Below are positions 50,872 to 61,967 of a stretch of 64,000 nt of DNA, in pieces. Origin of the DNA: Motacilla alba alba (Eukaryota > Chordata > Aves > Passeriformes > Motacillidae). Location: NCBI RefSeq assembly GCF_015832195.1, contig NC_052016.1:85814547-85878546 (forward strand), written 5' to 3'. The notes below the pieces were generated by a model. That model did not search any database. It was given only the letters and a program-made list of their open reading frames with translations, and was not told the origin of the DNA. A program made the translations under genes and the position numbers. How positions within the stretch are numbered: the first letter of the stretch is position 1; each line of letters starts with the position of its first letter.

Positions 50872-53574
50872 GGAAAAGTAATTTAAATCAGTGGTAGACT
50901 GTGTCCAGTCTGAGCATCCACCCTATACATCTAGGCCGAGGTGGAATACAACTTCCAAATATAATAAAGTGGTGCTTTTCTTTCTTGTTAGCTGTTTTGG
51001 TGCCTGCTGATTTTGTTGGATCTCTGTATCAAGTTGTAAATGGTGTGTGAAATAAAACACTTGTCAGCTGATGGGTATGATCCTCATGATTACAAATGCT
51101 CCTCAGATTGCTGTGGTATGTTTTGTTTAGATCAGACATGGAAGTCTACTAATACATAATGTTCCATTTAGAAAGGAGATAGAAAAAAGACCAGTAGGAA
51201 CCAGTTTTTGATATCTGGGTGGTAGTACTGGGAGTTCTTCACTGGCCAGTAGTAATTCCCACCCCTCTCCTAATTGTGAAAACAAAAGCAAAAATTAGAG
51301 ACTTGAGACTTACACTTGACTTGTCAGCAGCACATTGGCAATCAATGCAGTAATTCATTAATTCTTGACTCTAAGCTTGAGATCCAGCTTCTGGTTGTAC
51401 AGTCTATTTAAAAAAAAAGGAAAATCTGTCTTAGCTTGCGTATCCTTATTACATAGCTTTCACTGAATCAAATGAATATTCACTAAATGAATATATGTAT
51501 TAGGTGAATACTTAAAAAGAAAGAAATGTATTCCAAAATGTGGTTTTTCTAAAAGGGTAGTATGAATTTTAGTCTGTCGTGTTTTATAGTGGCACTTTGG
51601 TATGATAATGTCATTCTACTCTCTGAGAATTTATGCTGTCAAGTGGGATAGGGTTTGGGGATCTCTGTGTGCCTCTGAAGTGAAAGAATGGAAACTTGGC
51701 AGCTCAAAGTCGTTTTGGAACGAGGCTTGCTTAATGATTTCAGTATATAGACATGAGTCATGACTCAATAGCTACTAAACCAACTCTGTCTACCTTATCA
51801 CAACCTGTTAATCGATGTGTTTTTAGCTCCCAGCATAATGCTCCTAGTCACACAGATCCTGTCATTGGACCCTATGCTAAACCCCTTTTCAAGACAGAAA
51901 ACAAGAATATCCTCAACAGATTATCCTATCAAACAAGGAAAGCTGAGTGCAATGCAGCTTTCAAAGTGCCCAGTATTCACATGATAGCAATACTGTTTGA
52001 ACCACCTGCACGATTTTCCAGCCACCTAGGAGCAATATCTGTAGCCAGGTTGGAGTGTATTTAGCTGGGCAGAGCCAGGGCATTTGTCTCTGTAGAGCAA
52101 AGTGAAAAGTAAAGCAAGTCATGTTCTTTCTTCTTTTCCACAGAGATCCAATAACAATAGACGCCCATATTCCTCAAACCAGCTGTACTTTTTGTGTCTG
52201 AAGCTGTTGCTGGCAGATGTCAATTACTTTTAATAATTTTATTTTCTTGGTGTGTTTTTAACTTCTGCCCCTCCACCCGTTTTTGTAGCCTTAGTGGACT
52301 CAGGCAGATTACAAGTATGAGATGTCATTTTAATAATGACTCTGCAAGGAAAACTGAAGGAGTAAAACAAAGCATTTGTGGCAGTGAAGTGTTTTTGTTG
52401 CATACAGCCTCTCTACTAGGTTTTGCAGAGAGGATCACTTCCCTGGTGAATGCTTGAAGAAAGCCCTTGCTGATTAGAGGTGATGAAGGCCATCACTTCT
52501 CCCTCTCCTTTTGTTTTGATTCTGTTGTTGTTAAGCTGAGGAGCTGATGCCTGTTGTGTGCTCTTTTCCTTGGTCTCTATGCTGGCATGCTCCCATTTCT
52601 AAAGTGAGATCTACCAAAGCAGCGAATGGTAATTTGCATCTATAAGTGCTACTTTAAAGAAAAGAGAGATAATTTCAATGTGTGCACATGTGTTTGATTT
52701 ATTCTAGTGGTTATGTGCTATTTGCTGCTCTTGTGATTGAGGACTGCCCATTCTGTGAATGTGCTTAATACTTTGAAAACTTGAAAGTTATGATGGCACC
52801 CCACACAATGTCAAAATGTGCATTTGAAGTAAAAGCCCAGCAATTCAGCTCATCTGGTCTTGTTCATAGCAGGTAAAAGGCTGCCTTGATGACACTTAGA
52901 GCAAATGAATTTCTCTCCTGCAGTCATGCACTGAATAAATTGCTTGATCTAGTTCGGTACAAAAGGACATGATCTATAAATAGTTAACAGAGCTTTCTTC
53001 AGGACAAGTGATCTATAGACTGGAACTCTCTCTTGGGGTCTTTTAAAAAAGTAAGTGCTGATATGAACAAAAGGAAAGTTTGTTTTAAAAAAAGGCCTTT
53101 TTAATGAGATTGAAACTCACATACTTTAACTTCCTTTTGAAAGCATCTGGCCAACCACTTCAAAAGTCCAAAAGGCTAACCTTACAGTCACTTGAAGAAA
53201 AGAAAAAAGGTCAATCTGCTAATCTGATGTGAATATATTGTCAATAACTGAAAATACAAGATAAAACAGCTGGTTAATTTGAATCAAAGAAATTGCTGTC
53301 ATATAAGCATCAGTGAATTCAATTTTTACAGTTTTAGGCTTCAAGGAACTTCTTTTTATGACCCTTTTATACATTTGTCTATATACCACACTGTTGGCCA
53401 CAGGGTCTCTCTCTGTCCTATATGCTCCATCATGCAGTTTTTCTGGCAACTAATATTGCAGGTTTTTAGACCGTTGGTATTTGTAACAAGCAAAACTTCT
53501 AAGACATTTAAGTGTGCTAAAGGAAGTGTCCATCTACCAAATTTTATCATGTGGCATTTTAAGAAGGAAGAAAA
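50872..53574. other. PCCA intron, unique segment
   Basis: About 2.7 kb of unique intron. A 103-codon open frame on + at 51753-52064 has no recognisable domain and no splice context, so it is not called. The segment ends at the ATTCTATG-type tail of a CR1. Confidence 0.55.
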
Positions 53575-54700
53575 ATTCTATGAAATCATAGACTCATTAA
53601 CGTTGAAAAATCCAGGATCAATGAGTCCAACCTTTAATCGAGCACATGGTGTCAGTTAAACCATAGCACAAAGCCAGACTTTCCAGGAAGATGCTGTGGG
53701 AGACAGTACCAAAGGCTTTACTGTAGTCCAGGTAGGCAATATCCACAACCTGTCCCTCATCTACTGGGTGGGTCACCTGGTCATGAAAGGACACCAGGTT
53801 GGTCAAGCAGGACCTGCTTTTCCTTAAACCCATTCTGGCTGGGCCTGGTCCCAGGTTGTCCTGTCCATACTGTGTGACTACACTCAATACAGTCTGTTCC
53901 ATAACCTTCCCCAGCACCAAGGTCATGTTGACAGGGTTGTAGTTGACCAAATCTTCCTTCTGACTCTTCCTGTAAATGAGTGTCACATTGGCCAACCCCC
54001 AGTCACCTGGGACAGCCTCAGTTAACCAGGACTGGTGATCAATGGCTGAGAGTGGCTTGGTGAGCTCTTGCAGTGAGTGTCTCTCAGTGAGTGTCTCAGT
54101 GGCACAGCAGGTCGCTGACTGCTTCCTCCTGGGCTGCAGGGGCTCTCTTCTGCTCCCTGTCCCTGACTACCAGCTCAAGGGCTGGTTGTCCTGAGGAAAA
54201 CCAGTTCTTCTGTTAAAGACTGAGGCAAAGAAGGTATTAAGTACCTCAGCCTTGGTTACAATGTTCCCCTCAGCATCCAATAAAGGATGGAGATTTTCCT
54301 TGGCCTTCCTTTTTGTTGTTAATGTATTTATGAAAACACTTTTTATTATATTTCACAGCAGTTGCCAGATTGAGTTCTAGCTGAGCTTTCGCCTTTCTAA
54401 TTTTCTCTCTACATGATTCTTGTACTCTTCCTGAGTTTGCTGCCCCTTCTTCCAAAGGTCATCAACTCTCATTTTTTCCCCTGAGTTCCAGCAAAAGCTT
54501 CCTGTTCAGCCAGGCTGATCTTCTTCCCTGCCAGCTTGTCTTTCAGTACATAGCAATGGCCTGCTCCCACACCTTTAAGATTTCCATCTTAAAAGTATGT
54601 CCAGCCTTTCTGGACCCTTTGTTAACAAGTGTGGTTTCCCAAGGGACTCTGAATCATTAAGTTCTGTTTCACTGAGTTGAGAACAGCCATCTTGAAAGTG
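53575..54700 (-). mobile_element. CR1 LINE with internal deletion (RT region plus 3' tail)
   Basis: The - strand carries decayed CR1 ORF2. The linker between endonuclease and reverse transcriptase is at about 54455-54300 (CREKIRKAKAQLELNLATAV, then KYNKKCFHKYINNKK). The N-terminal RT fingers are at 53995-53660 (ANVTLIYRKSQKEDLVNYNP, then VNMTLVLGKVMEQ, SCLTNLVSFHDQVT and IAYLDYSKAFGTVSHSI). Frames are broken between blocks, and the catalytic FADD region is absent. At about 53655 the RT sequence jumps directly to the CR1 3' terminus (53575-53655, ATTCTATGAAATCATAGACTC on +). Roughly 1 kb of ORF2 is therefore missing, by deletion or because two insertions abut. The 5' limit near 54700 is approximate. 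Confidence 0.9.
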
Positions 54701-55514
54701 CTCTCAATGTGGATTTCCCTGCCTGTACGACCTGTGCACGTAAAGGGGGGGTTTTGGTGGCAGTGGGCATGCAGGCCAGGATGGTGATGGTGACAAAGGG
54801 GCAGGCACGTGTTGTTGGTGTGGATGTCAATCCTGTCAATGTCTCCAGGACACATCTAGCACCAGGATTGGCACCAGCAAGCACAGTGTGTACACATATG
54901 ACTGGCAGAGCTAAGAAGCAAAGATATGACTGTGAGTGCTTGGAGGCCAGAAGCATCTGACTAGAGAGAAGAGAAAGCCATCTATTTAGAAATTTGCCAT
55001 ATATTTAGAAAGTTTTTGTGAGAGCAAATCATTCTGTGCCTACAGAGAAACTGAAAGCTAGGTGTCCAGACTAAGAAATCACTTGAGCAGCTGAAGGTCA
55101 CTGGATTGATCAATTGAAGAAAAATTAAAATAGCATAGTACAGTCCCCTGATCTAGGTGAGGAAGTAGACTAAGACTTTTCTAAACAACTGAAGGAAATC
55201 TCTGTCACAGGATGTGCTGGTCGCGAGGACCCCGACATCTTCTGGAAGGGCACCATATGGGATGAATGGTGGAAGGTTTCTGAGCAATGTTTGGATAAAT
55301 ATTTGAAACTGGTGCTGGATGGGTGAACTGGTGTTGACACACCCAGATCTGCATCTCTCTTCCAAGGAAGAACTGGTTGAAGAGGTGATTCCAAAGATAG
55401 TCATGGCTGTGACAGCCATGAAATAAATGGCTGTTGTTTAGGAGCCTGAAGGAAATGAAGAAAAAGATTAGCAGGGCATAGATCCTGGACAGCAGGCAAG
55501 TGGATGTCAGTGTA
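54701..55514. other. Unclassified segment between CR1 pieces
   Basis: This stretch lies between opposing CR1 pieces and has relatively high GC for the intron. On + from 55196 a 46-codon stretch is stop-free and reads KEISVTGCAGREDPDIFWKG, then ends SEQCLDKYLKLVLDG before a stop. The same area is open on - (55205-55741). I do not recognise the product on either strand. It may be a decayed retroelement or retrocopy, or part of an unfamiliar CR1 5' region. Confidence 0.3.
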
Positions 55515-55742
55515 TTCTTTATTTGTGCAAGGTGCTCCACTTGCACTGGGACAACTTCAGGTGTCAGTACAGGCTGGGGGATAAATGGATTGAAAGCACC
55601 CATGCTGAGAAGGATTTGGGTGTGCTGCTGGATGAGAGACTTCATGGGAGCCAGTAGTATTGTGGGCTGCATCAAAACCAGCATAGCCAGCAGGTGAGAG
55701 AGATGTTTCTGTCTCTCCGCTTGGCTCTGGTGAGATCCCACA
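55515..55742 (+). mobile_element. CR1 ORF2 C-terminal fragment
   Basis: The + strand matches the CR1 region that encodes KCKVLHL...YRLGD.WIESS.AEKDLGVLVDE...ILGCIKRS.ASRS. Here it is GTGCAAGGTGCTCCACTTGC, then GGCTGGGGGATAAATGG, GAGAAGGATTTGGGTGTGCT and GGGCTGCATCAAAACCAGC. Stops and frameshifts make it a fossil. It ends abruptly at 55741-55743, where an RT piece that lies upstream in the intact element begins. Confidence 0.8.
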
Positions 55743-56115
55743 GCAACCTCACAGACTTCTATGATAAATTGATAGGATTTGTGGTCTAGGGGAGAGCAGT
55801 GAATGTCATTTACCTTGACTTTAACAAGTCTTTTGGCATGATCTCAGCCAACGAGATAAAAAGCCATTTGAGTGGTCAGACTCAGTGGGCCATGGTTAAC
55901 GGGTTGTAATCTGCTTGAAGGTCACCAAGGGGCTGCAAGGGTCTGTATTGTGACCAGTCATGTTCAACCACTGAATCAGTACCTGAAGGCAGCAGTGGGA
56001 CTGCACAGTCCTTACATCTACACAAGACAGAATTAGAGAAAGTGCTCAATGCAGTCAAGGGCAATGCTGCCACCCAGTGGGACCTGGGCAAGCAAGAGGA
56101 ATGGGCTAACAGGAA
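55743..56115 (+). mobile_element. CR1 ORF2 reverse transcriptase fragment
   Basis: The + strand encodes decayed CR1 RT: NLTDFYDKLI at the start, then RAVNVIYLDFNKSFGMIS (CR1 normally reads YLDFSKAFDTVSH). Recognisable DNA for the GVPQGSILGPVLFN area follows, then NAATQWDLGKQEEWANRNFV near 56070-56127. There are many frameshifts, and the region between the YLDF box and the PQG box is shortened. In an intact CR1 this block precedes the one at 55515-55742, so the order is inverted on the same strand. Confidence 0.8.
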
Positions 56116-56204
56116 CTTTGTAAAACTGACCAAAGTCAATGTCTGTCTTGTAAACACAGTGTTTGATGTGGTTTGAGTTTTGAGTAGCAGGATCTAATGA
56201 CCTC

Positions 56205-56605
56205 CCTCTAGCTGCAGACTACACCTCTGCTAACAGCACAGGGCACTGATAGCAACTTTTGGTGCCAGGGCATGCTGCTGACTCAGTCATGTTCTGCTGA
56301 CATGTCTGCCCACACCTCCAAGTCCTTCTCCTCAGAGCTGCTCCCTAGCCAGTCAGGTCACAACACATCTTTGTGATGGGTTCATCCTTCTTAAATGTTT
56401 GACTTAAAAATTAGTCTTGGGTTTCATGAAGTTTTCATTAGCCCCTTTCTCTTGCCTGCCTAGGCCCCCCTGATGGCAGCCCTGCTCTCGAGTGATTCAC
56501 CCAGTTTTGTGCCATCTGTAAACTCAACAAAAGTATACTGTCACCTCTTCCAGGACTTGGTCCTGGAAAATGTCAAACACTTTGGGAATAATCAGACCCT
56601 GGATC
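56205..56605 (-). mobile_element. CR1 ORF2 fragment, opposite orientation
   Basis: Read on -, 56605-56480 gives the CR1 catalytic neighbourhood: DNA for TVYFC.VYRWHKTG, corresponding to CTLSKFADDTKLG with the ADD box mutated. The ORF2 C-terminal area follows down to about 56205; on + it shows CATGCTGCTGACTCAGTC, then CCACACCTCCAAGTCC. It faces the + oriented block at 55743-56115 and partly covers the same ORF2 region, so the two form an imperfect inverted pair. Limits are approximate. Confidence 0.7.
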
Positions 56606-59325
56606 ACTATCAAATACAGTCCAAAGAACAGCAGATAAAGCATATACAAGAAGGAACTTAAGCAATAAGAACTACCCCCATGGGAGATCTTACTGGATTT
56701 TTTTGCATTTATGCATAATTCATTTGCATTTATGAATGACAACATGTGAAGCACTATTTGGTTGCTGCAATTTCCTAATGTGGCAAGTATGACTGATTTT
56801 GTTCGAGGTTCTCAAAGGCAATGTGGGGAAGTTAGAGCAAGTTGTTTAAGAAGACCCGATAATTTCCAAGACAACTCTGTAAATTACCACATGTTCTTAC
56901 AGACTCCAGGTAGCCAGTAATTTTCATGATAAAGAAGTATGTTGTGGTTATTTTCTGTGAGAATATACAGATGAAAGATAGTGTTTGAACTCTTCTGCTA
57001 ACTGTGAATTTTTTTTTTACATGAAAAACTAGCAAAATATTTTACAAAATGCCTGGGGTAGAAGTCTTGGGCTCATCAGCCCCATACAGACTTTCCTCGC
57101 ATTCTTGAGGTTGCATGGGACTGCAAAAGGTAACTTTTGAAAGAGGACGGTTTTCACTTGCCTTTGCCATTCCCATGTGCTTCTCTGTTGGCTGGACAGT
57201 AGATTAGATGAGAATTTCATGCATTTTGTGAAAATTGGGAACTAAAAAACTGCTTTATCCAGATCAATTTGGCTTAGTCTGAGGTCACTGCAGACTGTTA
57301 CTGAATACTGCTGCCTATGGCTGGACCTTGTACTGCCACACTTCTGCAAACTCTCTAGTCATCCACTCTTCTGCACAAGAAGCAATACCTATCCTTTTAC
57401 CCGATTTATAAAAATGTAAAGAATCTCCCTGCTGTTATGGCATGGATGGTGTGGTGAGCAGTGATGGAGGTAAGGAGTCTTCTGCTTGAGACTGTTACTT
57501 TTTCCACAGAAGAGGAGAGCTTTATGTTGGTTTGAGCAAAGTCCTCAAACATATAAGCTACCTCATGTTTACAAGAGTTATGCTTGCTGTTATTGTTCCT
57601 TCCTTGCTGGAATGATTTTAAGGTTCACTTTGTAGAGTCCTTGCTGCCCAGTGGATGTCCCTTAGATTAAGGGCAGTTGAAGGGAGTGGAGGCTATGACG
57701 GTGAATATTCATATATAGCCTGTGAAGAGTAATGTCTGTTTTCCTGAAAAGTACATCCTCATGAGCAGCTGTCTTGATCAGAGAAAGACTTCAGCAAGGC
57801 AGGTCTGCAGAGGGTGATTTTTCATTTTCTAGATCTGATTGATTAGAGAATGCCATCACTTCCATTATAGCAAGAGGTAGAATTAAGGGCTGCAAGTCGT
57901 ATGGCTAAGGGTGGCATAGCCAAGTCATTAGGGCCAGGAGTCTCGAGTTAAACACCATGCTGAGAGGCAGAATTGAAACCATGGGATTAAATCAGCAGAC
58001 TTAAGCTAGTCAGACTCAAGGCTGGCATGAGGAACTTCAGGCATAATGTTTTGAAGGATCAGGCAGGAAACAAATGCTTTAGCTGCCCTCTAGTCTCCTG
58101 GAAAACCACCTTCATTTCCAGGAGAAAAGAAGTGACATGTGCCAGATGTACGCGAGACTTTGCATTAGTAAATTAACAGGGCTATAACACTCAGGCTTGT
58201 GCTGCCTTCTTTAATTGCCTGACATGCACACAGAATGCCAAATTATGTTCGCTAAAGGAAACTGAATGCAGATTATGCTTTGCAGCTCTTTGCACTATTG
58301 GTTAGCTGGTACATATCATGCTGAACATCAGGAACTCACTCCGCAAGAGGTGAAGGGGCGGCTACTTGTGTAGTTCAGGTGCATGCCAGCAAAAGTCTGC
58401 AAAGTTGTGACAGTGGGGTAAGCTGTTGACCTTTTTCTAGCATTGTGCCTTGGACTTGTCACTCTTCTTTCTGAGACCTCATTTACAGTAGCTTTTGAAT
58501 TGGAAATAATGGTGCAGGACTGTGGCTGCTTTTATCTTTTATGTCCTTACATAGGGACAAACAAAGCTTTTAAAAAAGGAATAATTCACCACCGCTATGT
58601 CACGTGGGTGTTGTGCAGCAATGCAAACATAGTTACTGTAGATGCACAGACACATAAGTGTATACTTGGAACTGAATAGTTAAGGATAAAGCTACACTAT
58701 ATAGGTGTGGTGTAAAGCACAATGTGACCCACTGCAGGAGTGAATTGACTGGGACCTTCTCCCTGCAGTTCAGGTGTTAGCATCCATTGAATGGTGATTT
58801 GTTCTCGGCTATCTTAGCAGCAAAGAAGCAAAGTAAGATGGGAAGTAGTCAATGCAATGTCATTAGTTAATCCCCATGTCCCCCTGAACTCCTACCCCCA
58901 ACCCCCCAAGCCTAAAGCAAAAAGGTCCTGGGTTTATTGCAGTATTTATTAGGTTCAGCTATGATATCCATTGCTAGAAGAGGAATGAATGCAAATGCAA
59001 ACTTCTGACAAGTTCTTCTGTCTTCTCTCTTCCCCTGTTTCTACCTGCTAGCCTTGCTAGGCTGTTGGCTGTTGAGCTGCAGAAAGAAGGTTTGTTCTCT
59101 TGAAGTATTGGTTTGATTTCAATCCCCATCTCCTTTTTGGCACACTGTGTCCCATCTTCCCCTCCACCCCTGCCTTTTCCCTCCTTTGCAGTAAAAGTAA
59201 CATGATCACTACGTGGTAAGTATCTTATCCTCAGTCCTTGTTCATTTTCTCCGATATCTTGACATCCCGACTTTGTCATCCTACCTAACGGAGCATAGGC
59301 AGCCAAATTTCCTTGGGATTCTCTT
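56606..59325. other. PCCA intron, unique segment
   Basis: About 2.7 kb of unique intron between the CR1 cluster and the SINE. No gene, RNA or repeat family was recognised. Confidence 0.6.
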
Positions 59326-59471
59326 GGCTTTGCATCATCAGTTGGTAACACATGCTGCTAATAATGCAAAGGTGGTGGGGTCTATCCCTGTATAGACCAT
59401 TAATTTAAGAGCTGAACTCAATGATCCTTGTGGATCCTTTCCAACTGGGAATATTCTGTGATTTCTGTGAT
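59326..59471 (+). mobile_element. tRNA-Ile-derived SINE with CR1 tail (TguSINE1-like)
   Basis: 59326-59399 is a 74-nt degenerate tRNA-Ile-like head. It has CAGTTGGTAACA for the D arm (A box side), GCTGCTAATAATGC at 59355-59368 for the anticodon arm (AAT anticodon), and GTGGGGTCTATCCC at 59374-59387 for the T arm (B box, canonical GGTTCGATCCC). The 3' part, 59400-59471, is the CR1 3' terminus in sense: GAACTCAATGATCCTTGTGG, ATCCTTTCCAACTGGG, then ATTCTGTGATTTCTGTGAT. This head-plus-tail architecture defines TguSINE1 of passerine birds, which is mobilised by CR1. No clear target-site duplication is visible. The tRNA part is too diverged to be a functional tRNA gene. Confidence 0.9.
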
Positions 59472-60347
59472 CTTCCTCAATTGCACATACCATGGTGAGT
59501 TGCAGGTGAAGGCAGCTAAGACCCTGTAGCTCCATTCTGGGAGAAGTCTGCTGCAGTTTATGGGATAAGCATTAGTTCATATAACCCTTCCCCTGACCCT
59601 CTGTTCTTTCTTGAATAGAGAAACCATAATAGTGGCAATGTATTATCTGCTGGTTTCTCTATTGCACATAAGAAGCCTGGAGTGCCACAGATTGTTTAGA
59701 CTTGGCATCTGCTTGCCCTCTCCTTTCACTGTGGTTTCCACCAGAAATGTTTTGATACTAATGTAATCTGGAATCAAGAACGGAGAGACCTGTATAGACC
59801 CTTGTGAGGGATTTTGGACAGGTCATTTACCACTGCGACAAAGAGGTTTAGTCCTCTTTTGCTCAGCTATACAGTGACAAAAGAGCTAATGATTAGACTG
59901 AGTTTGTTGTGGAGGTATTGACTTGCATCCTGCCCCTGGAACACCCCTTGCTAGAACTGTAGATAGCAGCTATAGGGTTTGTCTGAGGCTGCATGTAAAT
60001 CCAACACGGCCACAAGCAGTATGGCGTATACTTGAAGGATTTTTTGGTGACCAGTAGCCTAGACTGCTTTGATGGTGTCTCACCTCTAGCCCTGGAGACA
60101 CATGGTAAATGGTGTTTTCAGACCCAGACTCCAGTGCAGTCTTTCTCTGGTTTTAGCAATAGTGACATTTAAAGAATTTAAATAATTGCCTTACCAAAGT
60201 TCAGTTGGTAATCACAGAGGGTTGAGACAGAGCACTGGATTTGCTTTTTTCCATTTGGAAAAGTCTTTTTGAGATGTTTCTCCTGTTCTCAATAAAGACA
60301 GTATTAAAGACAGTATTTGCTGATACATGTTTGCTGAAAGTGGTCTG
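59472..60347. other. PCCA intron, unique segment
   Basis: Unique intron sequence. It ends with a perfect 12-bp tandem duplication of TAAAGACAGTAT at 60293-60316, about 30 bases before the hairpin. Nothing else was recognised. Confidence 0.6.
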
Positions 60348-60503
60348 GGTTCACCAGAGCGTTCCAGCTGCTCTGCAGTGCTCTGGAAATGCAAACCAGC
60401 TGCAGGTCTGGCTTAACTCAAGCCAGGTTTGGGGCTGGTTTGCATCACTGGAGCAGTGTAAAGTACCTGAAGCATGCCAGCTAATCTGGCCTATTGGTGA
60501 ACC
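60348..60503. repeat. Long imperfect inverted repeat (hairpin)
   Basis: The outer ends are GGTTCACCA (60348-60356) and TGGTGAACC (60495-60503), exact reverse complements. The inner arms are 60376-60414 and 60420-60458 around the 5-base loop AACTC (60415-60419). About 39 base positions pair, with only about four real mismatches and six G:T pairs. The perfect core is ATGCAAACCAGC against GCTGGTTTGCAT. The right arm is about 17 bases longer than the left between core and outer ends. It could be a palindromic MITE remnant or a structured RNA precursor. I do not recognise the family. Confidence 0.85.
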
Positions 60504-61868
60504 ATTATAAATTACTTGTTTTTCTTCTTGTTCTTTACATGTAACTTTATTTATAGTCAAAGCCCATGGAAATTGCATAGATTGTATCACTAAGGCAAAC
60601 TTTGGGTTCTGAACTAAAGTCTATAAAATTAGAGTGTTTTTTAAGCCAGAACTTTTTCCTGTTAACTGAAATAAGTTGATCAAATTACACACTATTCCTC
60701 TGCACTTCTCTGTTATAGATTTCTTTTAAGATCCTTCTTATTTTTATTAGATCAAACAATGATAAGTCTGAGACCTAAAAGAGTAGTCTTTAGAAGTTGT
60801 ATTTTGCAAAAGGTGTGCACAGCTTTTATTCTTAATGCACTGAATTTTTTTTCTAGTTTTTCGAGAATGCATGCCATGGTTGTGTCATTATCACTATTGT
60901 CTGAAATTTACTGATTAGAAAATACTTTGGAGATTTTGAGAGAGGAAGGAAATTGGCCAACCATGATTTTTCTTCTGTTTATAGTAAATAATAGTTATCT
61001 ACCTTCAATAGTATGATGAGCGTTCAGAACATGCTATAAATATTAATCACCAATTACATTGGTCCATATATAATAATTTTTTTCATAACCATCTCTTTCT
61101 CTGAGGCTGTTATAGTGTTGAATGTGTGATGTGTATTTTTAAACAGTATAATACAACAGAAGAATGGTAGAAATGTCATTACAGCTATGCTGATATATAC
61201 TTTTTCCAGATCCCAGAATTTTTGCTCTTCACCTAGAAATATTTTGCATAATGAATATGGTATGATTTAAAATAAAATAAAACCCACTTTCTGGATAAAC
61301 ATATTGGCATTCAAGTCAGAAATTGTATTTCTTGGATCAGCTGTATATTGAAAGAAAGCATGTCAGAATTTGCAAAGTTTTTCTAGACTTTGAGGCAAAA
61401 CGCCGAAGAATTAATTACTGCCTCATATTAATTAAGATAACAATGCAAAGCCCTTCATTAGAAGCATAGGAAAAGTTCTTCCTTGGTCCTTGGAGAGAAT
61501 ATTATATGCAAGCCCTGTTGTGTGGGTTGCAAGGTGTCACTGGAATTTATATGCATTACTTGTCTAATTGCAGTAAATGTAGCATGTCCAGATAGGTTTA
61601 AAAGTTGGATGGCTGTTTGTTACTTGCTGGAAATCACTTGAAACCTTGCTACTCAGAGGCAGCTGTTCACAGGTCTTTCACCTCTCCCCAGAGATAGCTG
61701 GAAGACTCTGTTGTTGGACCCTGTCTTTTATGGCAGAAGCAGTAAACATGACAGGTTGTTTGGAAGCCATCTGTTTTAAAATGGTTGCTGCTTTGTATGC
61801 AGTAATGAACTTGAGATCAGTTTTCTGTCTGTCTTCAATAGTAACAGCCTTGTTTGGTGTCACAACAG
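60504..61868. other. PCCA intron, last segment before exon
   Basis: Unique AT-rich intron running to the acceptor CACAACAG of the exon at 61869. The open frame at 61646-61879 overlaps the exon in a different frame and is not coding. Confidence 0.65.
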
Positions 61869-61967
61869 GTGGAAGTTGATGGGATGAAACTAAATGTGAC
61901 CAGCGAGTGGAACCTGGCTTCACCCTTGTTGTCTGTCACCATTGATGGCACTCAGAGGACCATACAG
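61869..61967 (+). CDS. PCCA: PCCA exon (human exon 20 equivalent), BT domain
   Basis: A 99-bp, 33-codon exon with phase 0 at both ends. It reads [20 protein letters not shown], then [13 protein letters not shown]. This is nearly identical to the mammalian PCCA segment ([18 protein letters not shown] and DGTQRT are all kept) and is the strongest evidence for the gene. The acceptor is CACAACAG at 61861-61868, and its upstream pyrimidine tract is weak and interrupted by G and A. The donor at 61968 is GTAATC, less canonical than those of the other two exons. Because both flanking introns are phase 0, skipping this exon would delete 33 residues without a frameshift. The next family segment (starting CLSREAGG in mammals) is not found before the window ends. 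Confidence 0.98.

Noticed and set aside
55205..55741. 178-codon open frame on the - strand, the longest in the window
   Set aside because: Its N-terminal half lies antisense to a CR1 ORF2 fragment. The rest matches nothing recognised. It is treated as an antisense shadow.
59326..59399. tRNA-Ile gene
   Set aside because: Acceptor stem and loop positions are degenerate, and the sequence runs directly into a CR1 tail, so it is a SINE head.
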